Below, piece by piece: positions 39,401-51,400 of a DNA stretch of 64,000 bases. The notes below the pieces were generated by a model. It saw only the letters and a program-made list of their open reading frames with translations, did no database searches and was not told the origin of the DNA. The translations under genes were made by a program, and so were the position numbers. Position 1 is the first letter of the stretch, and the number at the start of each line of letters is the position of its first letter. The DNA lies in assembly GCF_035582795.1 (NCBI RefSeq), contig NC_134368.1, positions 15,544,001-15,608,000 of the forward strand. The letters are read 5' to 3'. The DNA comes from Mycteria americana (Eukaryota > Chordata > Aves > Ciconiiformes > Ciconiidae).

Positions 39401-42400
39401 TCCCATCAGTACACATCTAAACCCAATGTCTTTTAAACAAAATTGAGCAGCATGCTGCCTTAGCTCTTGGCCCTTACTTTATCATGAAGATTAAAGAAAA
39501 CATGAACATGTTTTATCATGTTAACTTTACTAAGATGAACAATTCTACTCACCTTTTCCCACAGATTTCACAAATGTATGGCTTTTCACCAGAATGTCGG
39601 CGTAAATGTGTCTGGAGATTACCTGCCTGAAGGGACAGTAATTTAAAGATTTAAATTCAGCTAGCCTGTTGTTGTATATAGATAAAAAGATAATGATGGG
39701 AACTATGAGGCTGGCTTTTTATTCCTAATTCTAAGGCAGTGAAGACTACAAAGCATGTAAGAACTCAAGGATTCTTATCTAGTAAAGACAGACTACCACG
39801 TCCTTCAAGATCAAATTGCTTATGTATGCAATTATACACTGACAAAAACAGAAAAAAAAAAAAAAAAAGCCTGGAATCAAATGCTAAGGAAAAAGACAGA
39901 CCTATAGTTGAAAACAGATCCAATTACAAATGAAAATTACACTATCTAGTTTGCAGTGAAGAAAAAAAACTTACTAGTAACATGGTTCATGTTAGCCTCA
40001 TTTTCCCTGTCCTACAAATAAAATACTGTTACATCAGGATGTCTGAATTCACCTACCAGGAGGTTAAAAAGAATAACGTAAACATTTTTCAGTCCATAAA
40101 ATACTCAGAGCCAAGTGCTCCAAACCTATAAATATTTACTCACGTCAAAAGAAAACAGAACAGGAAGTACAGAAATGAACAAATGGGATTACTGGTAACT
40201 AATTTTTATTACATATCTTTCCTCTCCCAATCCTGTAAAAAATCATGCTAGTCTAGCAGGCAAACCAGATGACTAGACAAAACCATCTTATTCATTCCAA
40301 CTTATTTTTTTTCAATTTTTTTAAAGCCACCGGTGCTTCTGAATGGCTAATCCACTGAGAGACCAGTTCTTAAAGCACAAGATACAGCTAGTCTGGACAG
40401 AAGAGCTGCAGATGTTCCATAAATTGTGCATACTTCCACAGTCAGTTTTTAACCCTTCCATTTTCTTTGATGGATAACTGCCTGGTTTTATCTAAGTACA
40501 CTAACGGAACTTTAAGTCCTTTCAATCAGGAAAGAAAATTGGGGATGCAAAGATTATCATGTCCTCCTTAGTCACAGTAAGACAAGAAAAATACGACCCG
40601 TCAGTAATTTCTTCCGACTCCTTCAGACAACAAATTACCTGTGATGATCACTGTAATAAGAGCTTATAATATACCAGAACTAAAGTACTGCAGACACACA
40701 CAAACAGACACAGAGAACAATATTAAATGGATCACCATTTGAACCCTGGGAGAGCTTTCTTTAACCCCTGTAAAGTTTTTCAGACAACAGTATGACTGAA
40801 CCACTGTTCTCTCAGGCCAAACTTTATAATACTGAAACCATGCAAAGAGAGGCATTAGGCACCTATTTCTGAGGAAGGAGAAGACTGAACTGACTTCTCC
40901 ATGGAGCAATTTGTGCTTTGCAAAGACAAGGGATTTTATGCAGAGGTGCATTTGAGAGAAGCATACAAAAGACAGAACCTTTACCTCTATCCACATCACA
41001 AAACAAACCATATCATAGGCATTTGAAAGTTATTCTGGATAAAGACAGAGGGTGAATTTGAAGTGCAACAATTATTCTGAAATAGTTCTCATACAGGCAT
41101 TTTTAGCCAGAATAAAAACATTTTACAGAGTAGCAAGTAGATCCATTTCTTTATTACAAGCCTATGTCAATTCCTCCTAATGAGGGCAAAAGCTTGTTAT
41201 TAACTGGGCCGAGACAAAAAAAAAAGGTAAAAACATCAGTAACTTGTATTCTTCCTAAGCTTTTAAGGTGGTACACAACCTTGGTTAAGGCATAACTATG
41301 TCATCCCAATGAAAAAGCGTAAGAGGACTTTTGCTAGCATTTCAGTGAAAGAAAAAAAAATGCTCAGAATAATCCTCTTACTGATACTGGTTGCATACCA
41401 CTCCTCACAAATTTGGAGACTAGAAAGGTATGCTAGACTTAGTCCATTTGTAACTGGCATGCTTTTAAAGTGAAGGAACTAATGCATATGGTCCCCCAAA
41501 AGAAGCTCTGCAGAAGGAGGCAGTCAGGAGGTAAAACTAGATCTTGGATCACCAACCAGAGAAGGACCACATGCAACAGGCTGTGTACTAGTAGTAAAGG
41601 AAGATGCAGGCCTGGAAGTACAAAAGGAACCTTTTTCTCCAAAAATCAAAGACATTTATGGTTATTTGTTCCAGACTATGAGTTCCTATGTCAATTTTTG
41701 CCGCTTTCTTCATTTTCTGTTTCACATTCCAAGACATGGAACATCAGTTACATTCAGCAGGAGCAGACATACTACCAGGCACGACAACTGCACTGTCTCA
41801 AAGGCAGAGAACATGAAGGCTTAAATAAGAAAAGTGTTAGTATTTTTGTGCCTGCAGACTGAGATGATCAAGAGCAAGATCAGATATGGTCTTTTAAGCA
41901 AAAAGTAGATAGTAATTATCCTTGCATCTTACTTTCTGGTAGGTGGAGTCTTACTTATTTGCACAATTCAAAAGCAAGTACCTCAGAAGTATGCAAGTTC
42001 CCTTTTATGACCAGAGAAAGAACTGCAGCACTCAAGCTGAACGCTATGGCTCGTATTCTGGACATGTAGGTATTGTCCATCAATATGTATCTACCTATAC
42101 CTTCAGGCAAGTGAGGTAATCAGGAGGGAAGAGAAGGGGAGGGGAAGCTGTTTAAGAGTGTTTAATTAAAAGGCAGAAATTTCCAGGTTTGTTGGGGTTT
42201 TTGTTTTAATTAAAGAGGAGCAATGCATGTTGCATGAGGAGTCTGTCATGCCCATTATACACTCTGAGTGCGTGAAGCCTTTTTTATTTCCTCTTCCCCC
42301 ACAGTAATGGTACAGAACACCACTCCATTTGCCAAAAGTACTTTTAATGGGATTGGGAAATACATACTTTATTCTTTTAATAGCTAGAAGTTCAGCCATC

Positions 42401-45400
42401 AAAATGAATGAAAATGCACTTTCTTTGCCTAATAAGCAGACCCAGTTTTGCTCAAATGGCTTGATAAACATGATGAAACAGTATTGCTCACTGGATACAG
42501 TGTTATATTCATATTTAGTAACAGAGTGGAGGATGCAACTGCATCAAATTCATGCATCAAAGAAGTCCCACTGGTGGACTACAAAACTGGAGCAAGAGAA
42601 GTGTAAGCACTGGTGGGTGGGTATACAAAGGCCACATAATTCTAATCTTTAAAACACAAGAAAGACCAAAGTTATTCAATGATAATTATTTAATCTTAGT
42701 GTAAAATTATGCACCTGTCTATTGTCTCCTGTACTTAGGCACACATATTCCAACCAAGAAAATAGAAAAGAAAGAGACATTTTTGGAAATGTGAGACAAC
42801 TAGGCATCAAATTTGTAGAAATACAAATGAACTGTTGTACCCAGAACAGTAAGCAAGCATTGGAGGGCAAATTAAGGCAGCTAAAGCTTAGGCCCTGTAT
42901 GTAAGTAGGGAATTTCACAATAATTTTTTTTTCTAAATCATAGCTGAGTTTTGTCACTTCAGACAGACTGTGCTGTTGTTCTTCATAGAAGGAAACTGAC
43001 TCAAAAAATCTGCTTAATAATTTATGCCATTTAGGAAGATGAAACTGTATTGCGAATACAACATTATATAAAATTCTAACCTGTATTTTTTTTCAGACAT
43101 TGTAAAAATGCTATTCACAGCATATCCCTAAGCATAAGGCAAAAGCACAGTCTGAGAATTAATGTTCTCTGTATTTCAAATACAGTTGTGGCTCTGTATA
43201 GTTAAACATTCATTTGAAGGTAAAATACATAACACATCTATTGAGAGCAGACAGAATCAAAGGTACAAAACGCATCAAAAATCTAAAATATTTAACAAGT
43301 TATTTTCAAAGACGACATTTTAATATTTTATCCCTAAAGTCTGTCTTTGAGCAAAAAAATATCCAATCTACAGACTTAAAACCAAGTTTATTTTTAGAAT
43401 CAACACATAGATGCATTTCATTTTCAAGTGTAAGTACCATAATATAAAATATTCCCACCTGTGAGAAGTGTTTCCCACAAATGTTACATTCAAAAGGTTT
43501 CTCACCTAAAAGGAGAAGAAACAGAACATAGAACTTCTAATAGTTGCAATAAAATACAATTGTTTTAAATTGGTACGGTTCCTTTTAAAACATGTAATGT
43601 AAGAGTAAAAATATCCCCAAAAGGACACTTACCCGTATACTTAAAGGGAAATTGAAGAGGGAAGTACAGCATTTACCATTAAGCTTGTAAGACAGACTTG
43701 CTCAGAAACAGAATTTATCTTTCAAAACAAGTAGGTAGAAGAGTTTTGATATGAATGGGAGTGTTTTGTTTGTGGGTTTTTTTTTTTTTTTAAATACTTT
43801 TTTTTCCAAATGAAAGGGGTACCATACCTCCAGGAAGAACAGAATAGACGACAAGGTCCTACAATAACAACAAAAGGGAAGTGCACCAGTTTTTCCACTT
43901 GTACACATAAAGGCCAACTCTTAAAAAGAATAAGGAATGCAAAGAAGCTAATCTGGAAGGATTCTGTTTTCTCTGTTCAATGTGTACCATACATCTCTGA
44001 TCAGCACGTAGCCATTCACTTCCAGCAAAAATATATTTGCCTTCAAATTCTCATCCTATGTAAGAGTATCTGATAATTAACCCAAGTATTTTGCTCCAAA
44101 ATTCTGAATTCATACAGATAAAACTGGTATTCTTGAATCTCCGAAAACTTATGAGCAGCTTTAGTAAAGAACTAGTGCCACCCACTTTTGCTTTTCAAAA
44201 TAACTTGACTTTCAATCTAGAATGTGACGGTACAATACTTCAATTCTCTAGCTGTCAATTTGAGATAAATATCTTTTTCTAATCACTTTTTCTCCTCTAC
44301 AGTATTTCATAAAGGTAATTTTTTTCCCTTTGTAGTTCTTGGTTTCCTAGTTTTTACACTGTTGACAAAAATCTCTGCATCTTCTAGAATTTTTAAAACA
44401 ATAATAATGCTCAAATATTACTGAATTCAATGACAGTCAGACTTCTAATGATATTTTCATGAGTCTAACTGTACTTTAAAAGGACATATGTAATCTGGCC
44501 CACAGGTACAAGGAAGCAAAAGAATTAGTGTAAATCCTTGTCATTTTGAATGCTAATATTTCCAGAAGAAAAGAGAGATCTTACACTGTATTTCATCTTG
44601 GTGCTAATTCAAAATCTGTCTAAAGATTTTTATTTACTTTTTTAAGTCCTTTTTAAACTTTTTTTTCCTTCCTCCACCCTTGGAAGTGTTACAAGCAACA
44701 TCTACAATATCCAGATGTTGAGGTTCCATTTTCCTTCCCTGCTGCCAAATACAGGTGATGTTCTTTCAACATATTTCAGGATCAAGGACTACATGCAATC
44801 CTCTTACATTTTAAAGCACAGAGTAAGCATACACAGTTATGTGGCTTCACAGATAGCAATCCTGCAGTTATTCTGACAACTTGAGCCTAAATCTACTTTT
44901 TCTACTTAATGAAGAATGGAAATCTTACAGCAGTTTCAAGAAAGCTTTTATTCAATTAAAGATTAAAATTAAGAAACCAATAACAACTATAAAGAGCACT
45001 GAGGCTTGATTTCATTATAACTCTAAATTTGCAAAACACTAAAAATTCTGGTACTGACAACACAAATATAAATGAAACCAACAGGGAGCCAGATCTGTGG
45101 CAACTAGGAAGGCTTCTGACAACTATAAAAGCATCAAGGTAAATTGAAATGGAGGACAAAAAACACTAGTAGCAATTTCTGCAGAAATTACCTACACCAA
45201 AAAAAAAGTTACTGTTGGCACAAAGACTATTATCTGAACAGAAATCCACCCTGAAATAACTAGAGGGGGAGGGAGAGAACTGAAGGCTCAAATTTCTCAA
45301 AACTATTGTTGTAGGCTGCATGCAGCCTCATTATAGCTGTACTGATGCACAAAGAGTTGGAGTTTTTTCCCCATGATAAAAATAAAAAAAGTTTTGTTTG

Positions 45401-48400
45401 AAAAGAAATATCAAATTAGTTTTTGGAGAACAATTCTGCACCTGCATAAAACTCCAAACCACCAGGCATATCAAGTAGCTTATTCCAAGAATGAATTCTC
45501 AGTGTTGTAGCATCCCTCAGGTAAAGTGAGGCTAATTGCTTCCTAGAGTGTATTAGTAAGAGTGCAGCTAGCAAGCTGAAGATGATTCTTCTCTACCTAT
45601 CACCAATGAGACCACATCTGGAGTCTTAAGAAGAAAAGGCAGACAGGAAATCTTACAGCTGTCTACATGTAATGGGAAGACAGATGCAATCAGGTTGTTC
45701 TTGAACGTACACAGTGATAGGACAAGAGACACAAGTTAGAGCATGAGAAATTCCGATTAGATATAAGAAAAGAATCTTTTACCCCATGAGGGTGGTCAAA
45801 CACTGGAACTGGTTGCCTGGAGAGGTTGTGGAATCTCTGTCCTTGGAGATATCCAAAATTTGACTACACAAGGTCATGAGCAAAACAATCCAATCTAATT
45901 TGACCTGCCTTGAGCAGAGGATTGGACTAGATGACCACCAGAGGTCCATTCTAATCTAAATTATTCTATGATTCTATGACTGTCATTAAATTCCAAACCA
46001 AAAACCTTATCCAAGAACACTAATCTTCTCAAGACCACAGCTGGATCAACAGCAATACAGAAAATTTGGGGAAAAGTAGTAACTGAACTACAATTAAGAC
46101 AATGCTTAAACAAACATTCAGGGGACTTTACTTTTGAACCCTTGGACTGCCTTGTATTTTCTATCTTCTGTTGCATCCTTCTTGTTTAGCACTCTGCAAG
46201 AAGAGATGAAGATAAAGTACACAGTAGTGTGATCAAAGCAGTGGTGTGTCAGGTCCAGAGAAGAAAGGCACAAGGGCAGAAGCGGTGTTCCTGAAGAGAT
46301 CACAAAGGTGAGGAGCAGGACCCACTAAGGCATGGAATGCTGGCAACTTGCTCAAGCAATGACAGTGTAACTCTGCTCCTGTTGTTTTCCATCCTGCCAG
46401 GAGTTCTTTCCACAGGGTTGGGTTTGGTTTGGTTTTTTGGCTTTTTTTTTGTTGGGGTTTTTTTTTTTTTTTTGAGATGTTTCCTGAAAATATTTAAAAA
46501 AAACAAACCAAAACGCTGGATGTGCCTGGATTGGTAAGGACTGTATGAGAGATATATTTGTTTCCTTTTTTTCCAGACAGGTCAATCTAATAAAAACCAA
46601 ATTATAACATTCAGTCAAGTCAAAATCAATCTTAAAGTCAATGCATTAAGCTCTATTTAAAGATTCCTTTAAATATCCACTAGCAATACAATTAAAACAG
46701 CTAATTAATACACTGACTTGTGTTGAACACAGTATGCCTGTCCTTCACATAGACAACTCATCAATGCAACCATGTTAACCTGTAAATTCTTTAGCAGTTC
46801 CTAGTGTTCAGGGACAGAGAATTTCACTTGTGCTTTTTCTCGACAACCAGGCCACCACAGCACTTACGTCGACAGAGTTGTTATTTGTGGGTTAAAAACT
46901 GGCTTGCCATTGTGAAAGGTCCATTTTAGTAACTTGCTTCCTTCATCTCTTCAGCAAAACCATATTTGGAGGACTTTCAGTAAGCACTGTAATACTTGCT
47001 GCTTGCTAACCCTTTTGCTCAGTTCTAGAAAATGAATGTTTTTAAATAAAATTGATTAGCTAGCAATTTGCTATGCTTTCTGAAGTCGCAGATGAATGGA
47101 AATGGCTTTTATCATACACTTATATTACTTAACTACCAGTATACCTAATATTAATGATACAGATGTGCCCTGTACCTTCAGGTACACATCCGTCCCATAT
47201 TAACATCCTACTCACTATCCACTGCAATTTTCCAAGTACTCTTTTTGCACTAGTTGGATATTTAAAAACAAATTAACATGACCCAAAAATAACAGGGTAG
47301 CCAACAGGCATATCTAGTCATATTCTTGCCTCAGTTTTTCCATCCTTCTTTGATGTGGTTATTATCTGTTAAACTTACGCTCTTAAACTTTGTCAGTTTA
47401 GCACATCTATAGAAGAACGTTAATGCCATGTTAAGTAGCATTCAAGTCTGGAATTTTTTGAAAACTATTGGAAGAACATAGTGTATGAAAAGCAGCATGG
47501 AGTTCCTGAATCCAATGTATACTCCGACTAGTAGAGAAGGACAGCAACAACAACAAAACCAAATCTAGGATCACTTTTCTTACACAATGTATAAAGCTAG
47601 TTCGTATCAGGCAGTGTTGTGGAATGTGAAACACCACCTCCCAGAGCTTAAGTGGAGTGGAAGCACGTGTAAATACACAGACCTCAAATAAGAACAAAGA
47701 AATGAATTGCAACATACATAAATAACCTTGCAAAGCTACTGCAACCCTTTTCCTCTTTTCCCATTTCCTACACTTGTAAGCATTTGCTGGCTATGCTGTG
47801 TCTAAAGAAGAAAAATATTTGTAAAACACTTGTATCAGGGGCTACAGTCTCTTTCTTCTATAATGCTCAGTACCCAGTCCACTCCCCAACCTTCAAGTTA
47901 CAATACATTAGAAGAGATAAACTAAACTTTGAACCTCATGTCTTAAATGGTTTAGCAGACTCAGAAACATACAATAATTGAGGCTATCGCTCTGGCAACA
48001 CACTCTTAAAACACAAGTAGTTTTATGGGCACCAGTTTTATGGCACAACTCACAAAATCCAGATTCCTTCCAATGATTAAGATGTCTAAGGAAGGGCAAA
48101 TTCTAACAGGTTTCTCATAGTTGGGGACTCTCTCTCACATGGATTCACTAGCACAAACTCACATGTTAGCAACTTCAGAGTCTCTCCCTCAGTTGGGACT
48201 TCTCTAGATGCTCTATCTTCTATCTGATCACCTGTTTTCCTGAAATTTCTAAGATATTAAAATATACCCGATGATGTCAGCTCAAATCGGATAATAGATT
48301 AAAAAAATACAAGGCAAAGAGATGATCTAGGTAAAAGACACACGCAACTCTTTCACAGGAGACCAAATTAAAAAGAAAAAGTATTAGTAATGTGAACACA

Positions 48401-51400
48401 CAGAAGTAGTCAAAGATACCAAGTGAAAACTTCAGGAAGCTAATGCAAAATGTTTGTATTTTCAGGTTCTGGAAAGATTTTTCTACTAATAAATAGCAGA
48501 AAAATAAATTCTTAATACTAAGGATCAATTAACAACAGAAATTAATGTCTGCTAAAAGGGATTAATATTTACTGTCAAAGTACTGATACTCATGTATCAG
48601 TACTATGTTGCTCATATCAGTACGTGTAGTGATATTTATTTGACAAGATTGAGAGATGCATTTGTATATTTAATACAGGGGAAAAGAACAGCAAAAAAAT
48701 ATTCAACAGCTTAATCAGGAATAAAGCGATCTCAAGCACTTGAAATCAATGGTGTTACTTGACTAGCTAAGGTAATTCTTAAAAACCCTTTTAAAAAACC
48801 ATATCTAAAGTTGTAGAAATATAATAGAACATGCTGGTTAAATTGAACAGACAAAGTAGTTAATTCAAAGTTAGATTGGGTCTTGTTTTTCACTAGAATA
48901 AAGAGATACTTAGAAATAAATCTATGCTAGGTTTAAAAATAATATTACCTGTGAGTTTATAAAACAAAGTAATTCAAAATTCTCATTCACTCTGCAGCCT
49001 ACTTGTCTGCAAGAGCATTACTCTCTAGGTAAACGCAATGAAAGTTGTTCACACAAGGAAAAAAGTATAAATTAATTAGAGCATATTTCTACAGGTTAAA
49101 AAGAAATTACCACCAAGCCCTAATCACTTGTGTCTTACAATGAATATACGATCAGGGAGAACTGAGGTCGTCTAGAACACTTGGACTATCGACTTCTATC
49201 TATTTACACTTTTCATTGTTATCTGACTAAGACTTCTGGGTCATCTGACAAACTGACTAGAAAGGCCTCTTCTAAATGCAAGACAAAAATAAAATTTTAA
49301 CGGAAATATCACACAACGTTCTTTGAAAAAGAACCCTAAAAAAACAAATATGAAGGAGAAATCTTTAATACAACTAAAACTCTCAGCTAAACTCAGTTTT
49401 ACAGTCTTTATTCCTGTATGATTATTTGTTTTTTAAAAAACAAACAAACAAAATGCACAATCTTTTGAAAGTAGACCCTTAACCAGCATCTCTGAATCAA
49501 GAGATACTGCAAGACATCTGCTTTAATTGAAATATTTGGTCTGCAGACCAAGTTATTGATAACTGTACCTGTATGAGACCTTTTATGGAGCTCCAAATTG
49601 CTTGGATGTTTGAAAGCCTTCCCACATAATTCACAAGTATATTGCCTCTGCGACTGAAGAGTCTGTGATTGCCCTTCTTGTTCCAAAGGACCTTGAGATC
49701 TTTCAATTTCAACAGGTTGTTCAAAATTCTCAGAATTCACTAAATCTTCAGCTTCTTTTTCTTCAGTAACTCTAGCATTCGTCATGTCCATGGTACTTTC
49801 ATTTACAGGTTCAATTACTCCCATTATTCTACTGTCATCTCTTTTAGGCTCAGGCAGCTGCTCTGCAGATTTCTGAGATCTTAGAAAATTTAACTTTTTG
49901 AGGTGTATTGCCTTTTTCAGCCGCATCTGTTTGGTGGGCTGCATAAGCGTGCTTTCTGCATCTTGATCTGGAGCAGCTTCATTCAAGGACTGAACCAGAA
50001 AGTTTGATGGTAAATGATCAGAGGTTTCTAGAATACACTCAGAGTGATTGACAGTACAAGAATTATTCTCCACTGTGTTTATTTCTGTAGACGTGTTGTA
50101 TGAAAAGGATTGTTCTGCTACTCTCTCATGATTAGAGCAAGCATTTTGCTTATAGAACTGTTTACTGTAAAAGTTGCGTAGTTTATAATAGTAATTTGGT
50201 TGTTTAAATGGAAGTTCTGTGCAGTTGCCATCTAAGGAGTCTTGTGGTTGTTTCTGTACATCACCTGAGGGTGTGTGAAGATTAACAGACTGCGATGCAT
50301 GAGAATGGTGGTCAGCCAGGACTTTATTAGCTTGTGTGTCAGATGAGCATTCATGCAATAGGTTTGTTCCATAATTGTCATTGGCACAGCTATTATCTGC
50401 AGTCAAAGTATTCTGCAGCGAAAATACACTATTACAAGGCATGCTGGCTGTTTGCTCTACAGCTGTAGAAGATTTCAAAAAGGTGTGGCAAATGTTGAGC
50501 ACATTTTGCACTTGGAGACACTGTGCAATATCCAACATAGCTTGTACATTGTCCTGGCTAAGATCCAGGTGAGAGGTGTACATGAAGTCCAAGATCTGGC
50601 CTATCCCACCTACATTTTTAATGTCCAAGTGAAAGACATCATTCTTCTGGCCTGAAGAATTCTGGAAAAGGGTCCTGATAAAATAAGGCAAATATTCAAA
50701 CACAAACAATTCACAAACACTTTTATAAAAAAATACGCATACACCTCAGATAGACTGCCTGGTATGAAACAACAATTTACACTATATGGTCTTATCTAGA
50801 TTGCTGTGGTTTTGCAGATTAACATCTCAAAACTGCTCAATTACTTGGCTTATATATTAGTCCTACACTAGTACACAAAGTATAAATCAAAGCAAATGAT
50901 CCTTTATATAGCTTTGATTGTCTATTTTTTAATGTTTTGAAATCACGCCCTATACTTGTGGTTTCCTATCCAATGTTCTTTACATATTAGGTGCAGTGGT
51001 GTATTTATGGACTATTTGCAAAAGTCAGTTGACTCAGAATAGTGTTTCTCCTTCCATCATGGCAAATAAAACAGGACACGAGAAATTTTCTAGTAAAAAG
51101 GAGAAGACAGACCTCAAAGTCAGCTAAACTATTCTCTTCTGGCAATGGAGCTTGTCCATCAAACTTATTAAAGTTCTTATTAGTTCTTTCTCTGCAAGTA
51201 GATGAGAGGATGGTAATAGCAAACAAGAGGATGGCATTATTTTCAATCTATTCTCTCATATCCAAAAAAAGTATTTTTTTACTGGTACTGGACAAGAACC
51301 AAGTAAAAGAATAATGAAGAGTACAGGTACATGAGCCTAAAACAGCAGTCCAACCAATACCCACTGAACTGTCACTGAATCCTTAAAGTGTCTGAATTCA

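Larger units (their letters stand above)
43506..49568 (-). other. ZBTB49: ZBTB49 intron between coding exons 2 and 3
   Basis: About 6 kb. It contains a sense-oriented (plus-strand) CR1 3' end, a T-rich low-complexity patch near 46420-46475, and a short perfect inverted repeat near 48579. No other exon was recognised. Confidence 0.8.

Noticed and set aside
41470-41862. 130-codon plus-strand frame inside a ZBTB49 intron
   Set aside because: Antisense to the gene, no recognisable domain; length is within chance for a 64-kb AT-rich window.
46420-46475. G/T-rich low-complexity patch that might be a retrotransposon tail
   Set aside because: No element body or target duplication seen next to it; treated as simple sequence in an intron.
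49408-49568. C-terminal extension of the 433-codon ZBTB49 frame
   Set aside because: It lies past the donor CATACAG|GTACAG; the true protein continues into finger 2 in the exon at 43505-43459.
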